DNA from: Synechococcus sp. CS-1330
GTDB lineage: Bacteria; Cyanobacteriota; Cyanobacteriia; PCC-6307; Cyanobiaceae
Length of the DNA stretch: 41,407 bases
Assembly (NCBI GenBank): GCA_025128025.1
Contig: JAHLYR010000036.1
Span: 1 to 41,407 of the forward strand
Reading direction: 5' to 3'
The notes beneath the pieces were generated by a model. It was not told where the DNA came from, searched no databases, and saw only the letters and a list, made by a program, of their open reading frames with translations. The translations under genes and the position numbers were made by a program. Within the stretch, counting starts at the first letter, position 1. Each line of letters begins with the position of its first letter. This document shows positions 28,925-38,079 of the stretch, piece by piece.

Positions 28925-30324
28925 GTAGCTAGCTTCTGACGCAGCCCGGCCAGGGGACCCGGCGCCTTGGGCTTGAGCAGGGAACCATCTGGATTCAGCT
29001 GGCTGCGGGCCGATCCTTCCAGGCTGGTGGAGGCGCTGAGCCGATCAGTGGGGGCCGTAGTAGGGGGGGGCTCTGCTTGTGGGGCATCTTGCTGTGCAGG
29101 CTCGGCTAACTCAGCTTCAACAGTGGGCTCCAGCTCAGGCAGTTGTTCCGGGTCAGGCAGGGGCTCGGGTTCGGCTGGCGATTCTGGTTCCGGCGAAGAC
29201 TCCGGTTCAAGTGGGGATTGGGGCTCGCTGGCCGGCGGCGGATTGATTTCTACTGCTGCTACTGGTGCATCTGGGACTGGTTCAGGTTCTGGTTCTGGAG
29301 CCGCAGGCGTTGCAGGCTCCTCTCCCAGCAGCTGGGCTAACTCGCTGGCATCCAGGCGCCCTCGCTGCCAACTGGGCGTGGGCGAGGAAATATCAATTGT
29401 CACCTCGCTCACCAAGGTGTTGAAAGGGGGGTTAAGGGGGGCGCCGCGGCCATCAACCAGCTCCATCAGCACGCTGTTGCTGCCGCTGTGCCAGCCCTTG
29501 AGCCACAGAGGCGAGTTCTGATCCACCAAAAAACTGTCCCCGTTGACCGTCACCCGCAGGCGCCAGCTGCCGTCGTTTTCGCGCAGGCCCTGGAGGGGAG
29601 CGTCTATTAACAGCCAGTCGAGCAGCACCGGTTCGCGACCGGCCAAATCTGCTGTGCCTACGCCGATCAACTGGGGTGTGCCCGGCTGGGGAGTGGCCAG
29701 GGGATTGGCGGCCACCCGGTTTACCCGCACCTGGTCCCAGGCGCCGGGACTTTTCACCACTTCCCCCCAGGGTTTGGCCGCATAGGCGGTAAGGCGATGG
29801 CTGCCCGGGCCCAGGGGCGGTAGTTCGGCGTCCAGACGAGTTGGGAATTGCCCAGAGCGTGAGGTGGTGAGGCGTTGGGGCGCTAGGTCGTCAACTTGCA
29901 CCACGAGGTGAGGCCCCAGCCCGAGCACTCCCGCATCAACCAAGGGCCAATCACGAACCTGCACTTGCAACTTGACCGGCCCGCCTGGCAGATCGCTGCC
30001 ATCTCGCGGGATCTGGATCGATACCTGGGGCTGGCGTTCGGCCAGGGCCGCTTGAATTTGTTGTACGGCGGCAGGTGGCGCAACTTCCTGCAAGCGGCCA
30101 CTGGGCCCCTGGACTGGAAGAGGTGCTTGGGCTGGGCCGCTGCTGCGGCTGGCGGCTACTCGATTGCAGCCTGCTAACAACATCAACGCTGCCACTAGCA
30201 GGAGCGCTAGCAATCGCTGCCGCCATCGCAGAGGGCGAGACGGAAGAGCTGGATGGGTTGCGCTACCTGCGCCCACGCTGGGTTGCTCAGCTTGTAGTGG
30301 ACGCATTCTGCTGGCCGGTGCCAC
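28921..30324 (-). CDS. Putative lipoprotein with proline/glutamate-rich tail
   Basis: A 467-residue protein of unknown function. A hydrophobic stretch (about residues 36-52) ends in the lipobox LLAGC with Cys53, preceded by arginines, so it is probably a lipoprotein; the true start may be the Met at residue 7 or a later codon. Residues about 95-330 look like two or three beta-sandwich domains (VSIQIPRDGSDLPGGPVKLQVQV; WRLRVTVNGDSFLVDQNSPLWLKGW). Residues about 340-430 are a Pro-Glu-rich low-complexity spacer with PEPEPEP-like repeats, as in wall-spanning linkers. It ends in an alkaline tail. It is coupled by GTGA to cobJ, an odd pairing that may be purely positional. Confidence 0.7.
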   Translation of the reverse strand: MAPASRMRPLQAEQPSVGAGSATHPALPSRPLRWRQRLLALLLVAALMLLAGCNRVAASRSSGPAQAPLPVQGPSGRLQEVAPPAAVQQIQAALAERQPQVSIQIPRDGSDLPGGPVKLQVQVRDWPLVDAGVLGLGPHLVVQVDDLAPQRLTTSRSGQFPTRLDAELPPLGPGSHRLTAYAAKPWGEVVKSPGAWDQVRVNRVAANPLATPQPGTPQLIGVGTADLAGREPVLLDWLLIDAPLQGLRENDGSWRLRVTVNGDSFLVDQNSPLWLKGWHSGSNSVLMELVDGRGAPLNPPFNTLVSEVTIDISSPTPSWQRGRLDASELAQLLGEEPATPAAPEPEPEPVPDAPVAAVEINPPPASEPQSPLEPESSPEPESPAEPEPLPDPEQLPELEPTVEAELAEPAQQDAPQAEPPPTTAPTDRLSASTSLEGSARSQLNPDGSLLKPKAPGPLAGLRQKLAT

Positions 30325-30710
30325 CCCGGGGAAACGGATGCGGCAGACGGCTGTTTTTGACGCTCTCTAAGTAATAAAAAACCGCCCGCAAGATGGTTGA
30401 AGTTGATAATTCTTTCTGTTCTGTAAAGCCCTGTGCTGGCCTGGGAAGCGCCGGGATTGAACCTTTGTAACTGCAAGCCAAAACCTCTCGGAAACGACCC
30501 CTATACTTCGGCGAGCGGTCCCCTAATTGGGGCCCAAAGCCCCAGTTGTGGCAAGTGGTTTCGCGTTTTCGCGAACCCCCTTCCCGGCTGGTGCCCATGA
30601 ACGCTTGGAGGCCTCGGCCGCCGGTCGTTCATGGGGCCCAACGGCAGGCTCTCCGGCCTGCTGCAGGGGTGGACCCACCACCTCGATCCCGTCCCTCGAG
30701 GAACGTCTCG
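30325..30710 (+). promoter_or_regulatory. psaA promoter and long leader
   Basis: No gene is supported in this 386-base gap. TATACT (30503-30508) is the best -10 box; a start near 30515 would give a leader of about 195 bases. TTTGTAAC (30464-30471) and TCTGTAAA (30420-30427) resemble half-sites of the HLR1 element bound by RpaB, and the first lies near -45 to -50, as at other psaA promoters. In the leader GGTTTCGCG and CGCGAACCC (30557-30578) form a 9-bp stem with one mismatch and a TTTT loop. TCGAG (30696-30700) can pair with CTCGA (30707-30711), partly covering the Shine-Dalgarno GAGG and the start codon. Confidence 0.6.
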
Positions 30711-33014
30711 ATGACCATCAGCCCACCAGAGCGTGGGGAAAAGGCGAAGGCCATGGTCGACCGGAACCCAGTTCCGGCCACCTTCGAACTGTTCGGCAAG
30801 CCCGGCCATTTCGATCGCAGCCTTGCCAAAGGTCCCAAAACCACTACTTGGGTTTGGAACCTCCACGCCAATGCTCACGATTTCGACAGTCACACCAGTG
30901 ACCTTGAAGAGGTCTCTCGCAAGATCTTTTCAGCTCACTTCGGCCATTTGGCCGTCATCTTTATCTGGCTGAGTGGCGCCTTCTTCCATGGAGCGCGCTT
31001 CTCCAACTACACCGGTTGGTTGACCGATCCCCTGCACGTCAAGCCTTCGGCGCAGGTGGTGTGGCCCATTTTCGGCCAGGAAATTCTCAATGGAGACATG
31101 GGTGCCGGGTTCCACGGCATTCAGATCACCTCCGGCCTCTTCCATGTGTGGAGGGCCTGGGGCATCACCAATGAAACCCAGCTGATGGCTCTTGCCATCG
31201 GTGCTTTGGTGATGGCCGGCTTGATGCTCAATGCCGGCGTCTTCCACTACCACAAGGCGGCTCCCAAGCTCGAGTGGTTCCAGAACGTTGAGTCGATGCT
31301 CAACCACCATCTGGCCGGTCTGCTCGGTCTGGGGTCTCTCTCCTGGACAGGACACCTGCTGCATGTGTCCCTGCCCACCACCGCGCTGATGGACGCCATC
31401 GACGCCGGCCAGCCGCTGGCGCTCAATGGCAAAACCATCGCCACTTACGCCGACATTCCCCTGCCCCACGAGTTCCTGAACCAGGACGTGATCGCCCAGA
31501 TATTCCCCGGTTTCGGGGCTGGCGTTTCAGCCTTCTTCACGGGCAACTGGGCCGCTTACAGCGATTTCCTCACCTTTAAAGGTGGGTTGAATCCTGTGAC
31601 CGGCAGCCTCTGGATGACCGACATCGCCCATCACCACTTGGCGATCGCAGTGTTGTTCATCGTGGCTGGCCACATGTATCGCACCAACTGGGGCATTGGT
31701 CACAGCATCAAGGAGATTCTCCAGGGCCAGAAGGGTGATCCCCTGCTGTTCCCCGCTCCCAATGGTCATGACGGACTCTTCGAGTTCATGACCACCAGCT
31801 GGCACGCCCAACTGGCTGTGAACCTGGCGATGCTCGGCTCGCTGAGCATCATCGTGGCCCAGCACATGTATGCGATGCCTCCCTATCCCTATATCGGGAT
31901 TGATTACCCCACCCAGCTGTCGATCTTCACCCATCACATGTGGATCGGTGGTTTCTTAGTTGTGGGTGCTGGTGCGCACGCCGCTATCGCGATGATTCGC
32001 GATTACGACCCCGCCAAGCACGTCGATAACGTGCTGGACCGGGTGCTTAAAGCTCGTGATGCCCTGATCAGCCACCTCAACTGGGTGTGCATCTGGCTTG
32101 GCTTCCACAGCTTTGGCCTATACATCCACAACGACACGATGCGTGCCTTGGGGCGTCCCCAAGACATGTTTAGCGACTCCGCCATTGCCCTGAAGCCTGT
32201 CTTCGCGCAGTGGATTCAGGGTCTGCACGCTGCCGCTGCAGGTAGCACTGCGCCCAACGCCCTCGCGGGTGTGAGCGAAGTGTTCAACGGCACCGTTGTA
32301 GCGGTGGGCGGCAAGGTGGCCGCTGGTCCGATTCCTTTGGGAACGGCCGACTTCATGGTCCACCACATCCACGCCTTCACGATCCACGTCACCGTGCTGA
32401 TCCTGCTGAAGGGCGTTTTGTATGCGCGTAGCTCCCGCCTCGTTCCTGACAAGGCGAATCTGGGCTTCCGCTTCCCCTGCGACGGCCCTGGCCGTGGCGG
32501 TACCTGCCAGGTGTCGGCTTGGGACCATGTGTTCCTTGGCCTGTTCTGGATGTACAACTCCCTGTCGATCGTCATTTTCCACTTCTCCTGGAAGATGCAG
32601 AGCGACGTATGGGGCACCGTCAACGCTGATGGCAGCGTCCAGCACATCACCAACGGCAACTTTGCCCAAAGCGCCATCACCATTAATGGTTGGCTGCGGG
32701 ACTTCCTCTGGGCCCAAGCCGCACAGGTGATCAACAGCTACGGCTCGAGTTCCAGTGCGTACGGCTTGATGTTCCTTGGAGCCCACTTCATCTGGGCCTT
32801 CAGCCTGATGTTCCTGTTCAGTGGCCGCGGCTACTGGCAAGAGCTGATCGAGTCCATCGTCTGGGCTCACAACAAGCTGAGGGTTGCACCCGCTATCCAA
32901 CCGCGGGCGCTTTCCATTACCCAGGGCCGTGCTGTCGGTGTCGCTCACTATTTGCTGGGCGGTATTGCAACAACCTGGGCATTCTTCCTGGCCCGCATCG
33001 TCGCGGTCGGCTGA
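30711..33014 (+). CDS. psaA: Photosystem I P700 apoprotein A1
   Basis: A 767-residue thylakoid membrane protein with eleven transmembrane helices. With PsaB it binds P700, the chlorophyll antenna, phylloquinones and half of the FX 4Fe-4S cluster, through Cys590 and Cys599 in [13 protein letters not shown]. The ATG at 30711 has GAGG at 30698 and begins MTISPPERG, the usual start; the open frame reaches 30546 but that part is leader. The length equals the cyanobacterial norm. psaB follows after 19 bases in the same transcript. Confidence 0.98.
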   Translation: MTISPPERGEKAKAMVDRNPVPATFELFGKPGHFDRSLAKGPKTTTWVWNLHANAHDFDSHTSDLEEVSRKIFSAHFGHLAVIFIWLSGAFFHGARFSNYTGWLTDPLHVKPSAQVVWPIFGQEILNGDMGAGFHGIQITSGLFHVWRAWGITNETQLMALAIGALVMAGLMLNAGVFHYHKAAPKLEWFQNVESMLNHHLAGLLGLGSLSWTGHLLHVSLPTTALMDAIDAGQPLALNGKTIATYADIPLPHEFLNQDVIAQIFPGFGAGVSAFFTGNWAAYSDFLTFKGGLNPVTGSLWMTDIAHHHLAIAVLFIVAGHMYRTNWGIGHSIKEILQGQKGDPLLFPAPNGHDGLFEFMTTSWHAQLAVNLAMLGSLSIIVAQHMYAMPPYPYIGIDYPTQLSIFTHHMWIGGFLVVGAGAHAAIAMIRDYDPAKHVDNVLDRVLKARDALISHLNWVCIWLGFHSFGLYIHNDTMRALGRPQDMFSDSAIALKPVFAQWIQGLHAAAAGSTAPNALAGVSEVFNGTVVAVGGKVAAGPIPLGTADFMVHHIHAFTIHVTVLILLKGVLYARSSRLVPDKANLGFRFPCDGPGRGGTCQVSAWDHVFLGLFWMYNSLSIVIFHFSWKMQSDVWGTVNADGSVQHITNGNFAQSAITINGWLRDFLWAQAAQVINSYGSSSSAYGLMFLGAHFIWAFSLMFLFSGRGYWQELIESIVWAHNKLRVAPAIQPRALSITQGRAVGVAHYLLGGIATTWAFFLARIVAVG

Positions 33015-33033
33015 CCTTTTCTGACCTCTCCCA

Positions 33034-35241
33034 ATGGCAACGAAATTTCCTTCGTTCAGCCAGGGTCTGGCACAGGACCCGACAACCCGCCGGATTTGGT
33101 ACGGCATTGCCACGGCTCACGATTTCGAGAGTCACGACGGCATGACCGAGGAGCGGCTTTACCAAAAGCTGTTCTCCACCCATTTCGGTCACCTGGCCAT
33201 CATTGGCCTCTGGGTTTCGGGCAACCTGTTCCATATCGCCTGGCAGGGCAACTTTGAGCAGTGGGTCGCCGATCCTCTGCATGTGCGTCCCATCGCTCAC
33301 GCGATCTGGGACCCCCACTTCGGCCAGGGAGCTATCGCCGCCTTCACCCAGGCTGGTGCTACCTCCCCTGTGAACATTGCTTATTCGGGTCTGTACCACT
33401 GGTGGTACACGATCGGGATGAAAACCAACGCAGAGCTTTATCAGGGTTCCATCTTCATGATGATCCTGTCTGCTTGGGCGCTGTTCGCAGGCTGGCTCCA
33501 CCTTCAGCCCAAGTTCCGGCCTTCCCTGGCCTGGTTCAAGAACGCTGAATCCCGCCTAAACCACCACCTGGCGGTTCTGTTTGGTTTCAGCTCGATTGCT
33601 TGGACCGGCCACCTGGTTCACGTGGCTATCCCTGAGGCCCGTGGTCAGCACGTTGGGTGGGACAACTTCCTCTCAGTGCTGCCTCACCCCGCTGGTTTGG
33701 CGCCGTTCTTCACCGGCAACTGGGGTGTATATGCCCAGAACCCAGACACCGTCTATCAACAGTTCGGAACTGCTGAGGGTTCTGGCACCGCGATCCTGAC
33801 CTTCCTTGGTGGCTTCCACCCCCAAACGGAAGCTCTCTGGCTCACGGACATTGCCCACCACCACCTAGCTATCGGTTGTATCTTTGTGATCGCTGGCCAC
33901 ATGTACCGGACAAACTTCGGTATCGGCCACTCGATTCGCGAGATTCTGGAAGCTCACAACCCACCCAAGGGCACCCCTGGTGACCTCGGCGCTGGCCACA
34001 AGGGCCTCTACGACACGATCAACAACTCGCTCCACTTCCAGCTTGGTCTGGCTTTGGCAGCTCTGGGTGTGGTCACCAGCCTGGTGGCCCAGCACATGTA
34101 TGCGATGCCGTCCTACGCGTTTATCGCTAAGGACTACACAACGCAGGCTGCGCTTTATACCCACCACCAATACATCGCCATCTTCCTGATGTGCGGTGCG
34201 TTCGCACACGGTGCGATCTTCTTCATCCGCGACTACGACCCGGAAGCCAACAAAGACAACGTGTTGGCTCGGATGCTCGAGCACAAGGAAGCCATAATCA
34301 GCCACCTGAGCTGGGTCTCCCTGTTCCTCGGCTTCCACACCCTGGGTCTATACGTCCACAACGACGTGGTCGTGGCCTTTGGTACTCCCGAGAAGCAGAT
34401 CTTGGTGGAGCCCGTCTTCGCCCAATTCGTTCAGGCCGCTTCCGGCAAGGCGATGTACGGCATGGATGTGCTGCTATCCAATTCGGCATCCGCAGCTAGC
34501 ACCGCCAGTGCGGTTTATCTGCCCGGTTGGATCGACGCCATCAATGGTGGCAACGACCTCTTCCTGCAGATCGGTCCTGGTGATTTCCTTGTTCACCACG
34601 CCATTGCGCTTGGTCTGCACACCACGACTCTGATCCTGGTGAAGGGTGCCCTGGATGCCCGGGGTTCCAAGCTGATGCCTGACAAAAAGGACTTCGGCTA
34701 TTCCTTCCCCTGCGACGGCCCCGGCCGTGGTGGTACCTGCGACATCAGTGCCTGGGACTCTTTCTATTTGAGCGTCTTCTGGGCCCTGAATACCGTCGGT
34801 TGGGTCACCTTCTACTGGCACTGGAAGCACCTCGCCATTTGGCAGGGCAACGTGGCTCAGTTCAACGAATCCAGCACCTATTTAATGGGTTGGTTCCGCG
34901 ACTACCTGTGGCTTAACTCCTCTCAGCTGATCAACGGTTACAACCCGTTTGGCAGCAACAACCTGGCCGTCTGGTCTTGGATGTTCCTGTTTGGTCACCT
35001 GGTTTGGGCCACCGGTTTCATGTTCCTGATCTCCTGGCGCGGCTACTGGCAGGAACTGATCGAGACCATCGTCTGGGCGCATCAGCGCACCCCGCTCGCC
35101 AACCTCGTTGGCTGGCGCGATAAGCCTGTCGCTCTTTCGATCGTCCAGGCTCGTGTTGTGGGTCTTGCTCACTTCACTATCGGCTACATTCTCACGTATG
35201 CAGCCTTCCTGATTGCTTCTACCTCGGGCAAGTTCGGCTAA
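33034..35241 (+). CDS. psaB: Photosystem I P700 apoprotein A2
   Basis: A 735-residue partner of PsaA with eleven transmembrane helices. It gives the other two FX ligands, Cys560 and Cys569 in [13 protein letters not shown]. The start [32 protein letters not shown] is the conserved one. It is cotranscribed with psaA and followed by a 12-bp palindrome and an intrinsic terminator. Codon use is strongly biased, as expected for a very highly expressed gene. Confidence 0.98.
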   Translation: MATKFPSFSQGLAQDPTTRRIWYGIATAHDFESHDGMTEERLYQKLFSTHFGHLAIIGLWVSGNLFHIAWQGNFEQWVADPLHVRPIAHAIWDPHFGQGAIAAFTQAGATSPVNIAYSGLYHWWYTIGMKTNAELYQGSIFMMILSAWALFAGWLHLQPKFRPSLAWFKNAESRLNHHLAVLFGFSSIAWTGHLVHVAIPEARGQHVGWDNFLSVLPHPAGLAPFFTGNWGVYAQNPDTVYQQFGTAEGSGTAILTFLGGFHPQTEALWLTDIAHHHLAIGCIFVIAGHMYRTNFGIGHSIREILEAHNPPKGTPGDLGAGHKGLYDTINNSLHFQLGLALAALGVVTSLVAQHMYAMPSYAFIAKDYTTQAALYTHHQYIAIFLMCGAFAHGAIFFIRDYDPEANKDNVLARMLEHKEAIISHLSWVSLFLGFHTLGLYVHNDVVVAFGTPEKQILVEPVFAQFVQAASGKAMYGMDVLLSNSASAASTASAVYLPGWIDAINGGNDLFLQIGPGDFLVHHAIALGLHTTTLILVKGALDARGSKLMPDKKDFGYSFPCDGPGRGGTCDISAWDSFYLSVFWALNTVGWVTFYWHWKHLAIWQGNVAQFNESSTYLMGWFRDYLWLNSSQLINGYNPFGSNNLAVWSWMFLFGHLVWATGFMFLISWRGYWQELIETIVWAHQRTPLANLVGWRDKPVALSIVQARVVGLAHFTIGYILTYAAFLIASTSGKFG

Positions 35242-35256
35242 CCGCGGCCTACTTGT

Positions 35257-35268
35257 TCCCTCGAGGGA
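35257..35268. repeat. 12-bp palindrome after psaB
   Basis: TCCCTCGAGGGA is a perfect palindrome 15 bases after the psaB stop and just before the terminator. The core CCTCGAGG also occurs right before the psaA start codon (30694-30701), so the same 8-mer brackets the psaAB transcript. Confidence 0.5.
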
Positions 35269-35274
35269 CGAATT

Positions 35275-35300
35275 AACCCCGGCGCAAGCTGGGGTTTTTT
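35275..35300 (+). terminator. Intrinsic terminator of psaAB
   Basis: AACCCCGGC and GCTGGGGTT arms with a GCAA loop (one internal mismatch) are followed by TTTTTT ending at 35300. It is a typical Rho-independent terminator about 35 bases after psaB. Confidence 0.9.
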
Positions 35301-35325
35301 ATTGCCCATTGGTAGTTGTTTATCT

Positions 35326-35351
35326 TGCCCATCACTGCCCACCATTGCCCA
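35326..35351 (+). repeat. Three TGCCCA hexamers at exact 10-base spacing
   Basis: TGCCCA starts at 35326, 35336 and 35346, one helical turn apart, with a further copy at 35303. The block lies between the two facing terminators of psaAB and psaIL (35301-35456), a region without a gene on either strand. The rest of that gap shows nothing recognisable. Confidence 0.6.
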
Positions 35352-35456
35352 GCGCCGGCTCTTTCCCCCTTGGGGATTGCTTTGCTCCCGAGAGCTTGGC
35401 TCGTGGCCCAGCAGGCACTTGCTATCGGAGCTGCTCTTGGGGGAATATCAAGCCAA

Positions 35457-35483
35457 TAAAAAAGCCCCGCCTTGGCGGAGCTT
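35457..35483 (-). terminator. Intrinsic terminator of psaI-psaL
   Basis: On the minus strand AAGCTCCGCC and GGCGGGGCTT pair with one mismatch around a short loop and are followed by TTTTTTATT. It begins 29 bases after the psaL stop. Confidence 0.88.
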
Positions 35484-35511
35484 GAAGGGGGTTTGGAAAA
35501 CCGCTTGAGAT

Positions 35512-36003
35512 TTAGTTGACGCTCCAGACGCCTCCGGCGATGTTGACCAGTGGGGCAACGATCGCGGTGCCGGCCAGGAACCAGGCAAAGGCGGCGCCAC
35601 CGCAGCCACCCAGCCAGAAACCACTGGCAAATTCTGCCCAGCCAGCCTTGGTGAACAGGTCTGCGGGAGGGTTGTCGATGGTGGTGTCAGCCGGCTGGAT
35701 GTTGGGTCCGTTGCCAGCGGTGCCGTAGATCGAGAGACATACGGTCAAGATCGACACCAGTCCGATGCTGGCGAGTAAACCAGCGGTGCTGGCGTACTCG
35801 GTGAGCCTCAGGGGCCCACAGACGGCGAAGGGTCCGTAAAGAAAGAAGCCATGGGCCATGCCCACTTCCAAACCACGACGGTTCGGAGATAGGGAGGGGC
35901 GATAGGCGGGCAGGGCATTTATGAAGGCCCGGCTGAAATAGCTGCTGTTGACGGGGGTTGCCAGATTGCCGACGCAGGGGTCGGCCACGGGGGTCACGGT
36001 CAT
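35512..36003 (-). CDS. psaL: Photosystem I subunit XI
   Basis: A 163-residue membrane protein that holds together the photosystem I trimer. The N-terminal [13 protein letters not shown], the [29 protein letters not shown] segment with the chlorophyll-binding glutamate and histidine, and three hydrophobic helices are all present. It lies 46 bases after psaI and they form an operon. Confidence 0.97.
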   Translation of the reverse strand: MTVTPVADPCVGNLATPVNSSYFSRAFINALPAYRPSLSPNRRGLEVGMAHGFFLYGPFAVCGPLRLTEYASTAGLLASIGLVSILTVCLSIYGTAGNGPNIQPADTTIDNPPADLFTKAGWAEFASGFWLGGCGGAAFAWFLAGTAIVAPLVNIAGGVWSVN

Positions 36004-36049
36004 GGTGGCGGGGGTAGGCGGTGAGGCTGAGCGACGGCTTGGGTCGGGC

Positions 36050-36166
36050 TCAGTCGCGGGCTTCGATTACGTTGAAAAGCAGGGCCATGGCCACGGCTGG
36101 GCCGAGGATTCCAACAAGTGGGACTAACACCGAGGGCAACCAAGCGGCAGCAAATTCTCCAGTCAT
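36050..36166 (-). CDS. psaI: Photosystem I subunit VIII
   Basis: A 38-residue single-helix protein: [18 protein letters not shown] followed by a hydrophobic segment and [12 protein letters not shown]. The VPLVG and MALLFxxIE marks are those of PsaI, which contacts PsaL in the trimer core. The ATG is at 36166-36164 and the stop at 36052-36050. A candidate -10 box TATTAA is at 36193-36188 on the minus strand. The order psaI-psaL matches other picocyanobacteria. Confidence 0.93.
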   Translation of the reverse strand: MTGEFAAAWLPSVLVPLVGILGPAVAMALLFNVIEARD

Positions 36167-36269
36167 GGCGCGGGCCAATAGCAACCGTTAATACTGTACG
36201 AAGGCCACCCGAGGCAGCCTGCGGGGCCGGCTATGGCGACATAAAAATTCAATCCCCTTGCCCCGCCTC

Positions 36270-37265
36270 TTAGCCGCCGGATCCGCGCACGATGCCCCGC
36301 ACCCGGTAGATAGGTCGTCCCTGGCTTTCGTGGTATGTGCGCATCTGCAGTTCGGCCAGCAGGCCAAAGCAGAAGAGCTGCACCCCCGTCAGGAAGCTCA
36401 GTAGGGCCATCAGCAGCAGGGGGCGATCGCCGATGTCGGCGCCAAGCAGTAGTTTTTCGCCTACGAGCCAGAGTCCGATCAGCAGCCCTGCGCCCATGGC
36501 GGCCAGGCCGCCGAAGCCGAAGACGTGCATCGGCCTGGTTAGGAAGCGCTTCATGAACCAGACCGTCAGCAGGTCCATCAGCACCCGAAAAGTTCGGTCG
36601 AGCCCGTATTTGCTCTCCCCGTAACGACGGGGATGGTGGTTTACTTTCACCTCGCTGATCCGGGCACCTTCGATGAAGGCCAGGGCAGGTAGGAAGCGGT
36701 GTAGTTCGCCGTAGAGGTTGAGGTCACTCACCACCTCGCGCCGATAAGCCTTTAGGGAGCAGCCGTAGTCGTGGAGGCGCACCCCAGTTACCCGGGCAAT
36801 CAGGCTGTTGGCGATGCGGCTGGGCAGCAGCCGTTGCATGGCCGCATCCTGGCGCTGGTGGCGCCAGCCACTTACCAGGTCGAAGCCTTGCTCGAGCTCG
36901 GCTAGCAGTAGTGGGATATCGGCTGGGTCGTTCTGCAGATCGCCATCGAGGGTCACGATCACCGCCCCGCCGCTGGCGTCAAAGCCGGCCGCCATGGCCG
37001 CCGTCTGGCCGTAGTTGCGGCGCAGCAGCACGGCCACCAGCTCCGGAACCGTGGCGGCCAGCTGGCTGAGCACCTTCGCTGTGCCGTCCCTTGATCCGTC
37101 GTCTACCAGCACCAACTCAAAGCCCAGCTGCAGCGGTCGCAGTGCCGCCAGCAACTGCTCCACCAACTGGGGCAGGCTCTCCTCCTCGTTGTATAGGGGC
37201 ACTACTACGGAAAGCTCGGTCTGGCCTTCCCCCGTTTGCTGCATGTCTTTGTCAGCCCTTGGCAT
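36270..37265 (-). CDS. Family 2 glycosyltransferase with C-terminal membrane helices (GtrB/DPM-like)
   Basis: A 331-residue GT2 protein. The nucleotide-binding part starts at LSVVVPLYNEEESLPQLVEQ and includes VLVDDGSRDGT and the metal-binding VTLDGDLQNDPADIP. The last 100 residues have two hydrophobic helices (about 245-265 and 280-305). This layout is that of polyprenyl-phosphate glucosyl- or mannosyl-transferases such as GtrB, ArnC and DPM1. Sugar and acceptor are unknown. The ATG at 37265 is five bases after the stop of the NlpC/P60 gene, so they are cotranscribed, consistent with an envelope role. Confidence 0.88.
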   Translation of the reverse strand: MPRADKDMQQTGEGQTELSVVVPLYNEEESLPQLVEQLLAALRPLQLGFELVLVDDGSRDGTAKVLSQLAATVPELVAVLLRRNYGQTAAMAAGFDASGGAVIVTLDGDLQNDPADIPLLLAELEQGFDLVSGWRHQRQDAAMQRLLPSRIANSLIARVTGVRLHDYGCSLKAYRREVVSDLNLYGELHRFLPALAFIEGARISEVKVNHHPRRYGESKYGLDRTFRVLMDLLTVWFMKRFLTRPMHVFGFGGLAAMGAGLLIGLWLVGEKLLLGADIGDRPLLLMALLSFLTGVQLFCFGLLAELQMRTYHESQGRPIYRVRGIVRGSGG

Positions 37266-37270
37266 CGACC

Positions 37271-38062
37271 CTAGGTGGGTAGGGGACTGCCGTTATGGCT
37301 GTGCATTACCCGCCCCGCTCCCCGCAGTTCCACTCGGTAGTGGCGCGCCACCGGGTCGGGGTTTTGGGGCGCCAGGTTGTCGATGCCGATGCCGTTGCGG
37401 CCATGGGCGACGCCGGAGCTGTGTAGATAGTGGCCGCCACCTAGGTGCAGCCCCACGTGGCTGCAGCGCTGGGGCGTGCCAAAAAAGATCAGGTCGCCAG
37501 GCTCCAGCAACTGCACCTGGCCAGGGCGCACCGCCACTGGCTGACAGAACCGCTCCTGTAGGTAGGCATCGCGCGGAATCCAGATGCCGGCGCTGGCATA
37601 GGCCCGCTGCACCAGACCGGAGCAGTCGTAGTTGGGGCCCAGGCTGCCGCCCCACAGGTAGGTGTTGGCTAGGCGCTGGGTGGCCTGAGCGAAGCTCAGC
37701 ACCTGCTCAAGCCTCCGGGCAATGCTGCAGCGCTGCAGGAGTTGGGGCTGGGGTGGGGAGCACGCCACTGCTCGCCCCAGCAGGGCATCGGGCTCAAGCC
37801 AGCCTGGGTAGCCATCGTCGAGCAGTCGTACCCGCAGGCGCATTCCTGGCCCTGTAGCTGCAGGACTGGTCAGGATTTGCAGGTGGCGGCCAGGCCAGGC
37901 CTGGCTGGCTAGCCCCTCACCGCGGGCCTGGCTGTAGAGGTCGACGCTGCCAGTGAGCTGCCAGTTCGTGCCGGCGAGGAGCCATTCCGGCGCGGCTGGG
38001 GTGCCGGCAGCCAGCTGGGCAGGGTTGATGGTGTCCACTGTCAGCACAGCTAATCTCGCCAA
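37271..38062 (-). CDS. NlpC/P60 family cell-wall endopeptidase
   Basis: A 263-residue peptidase. Residues about 35-100 form an SH3-like domain, and residues about 115-250 the C40 cysteine peptidase with Cys147 (YDCSGLVQ), His202 (HVGLHLGG) and His214 (HYLHSSG). The architecture recalls the cyanobacterial gamma-D-glutamyl-diamino acid endopeptidases, which cut the peptide stem of peptidoglycan. No signal peptide is visible, so it may act on recycled muropeptides. The frame starts at TTG 38062; GTG codons at 38047 and 38038 are alternatives and would relieve the very tight divergence from the next gene. Confidence 0.85.
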   Translation of the reverse strand: MARLAVLTVDTINPAQLAAGTPAAPEWLLAGTNWQLTGSVDLYSQARGEGLASQAWPGRHLQILTSPAATGPGMRLRVRLLDDGYPGWLEPDALLGRAVACSPPQPQLLQRCSIARRLEQVLSFAQATQRLANTYLWGGSLGPNYDCSGLVQRAYASAGIWIPRDAYLQERFCQPVAVRPGQVQLLEPGDLIFFGTPQRCSHVGLHLGGGHYLHSSGVAHGRNGIGIDNLAPQNPDPVARHYRVELRGAGRVMHSHNGSPLPT

Positions 38063-38079
38063 TACGTTGGCCGGCGGTG

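Noticed and set aside
30546-30710. 55-codon upstream extension of psaA
   Set aside because: The conserved PsaA start MTISPPERG at 30711 has a Shine-Dalgarno and gives the standard length.
32118-33113. 331-codon open frame on the minus strand over psaA/psaB
   Set aside because: It is antisense to two highly conserved genes and its sequence is low in hydrophobic order; a shadow frame.
35242-35511. Small gene between psaB and psaL
   Set aside because: The open frames read through both terminators and have no start context.
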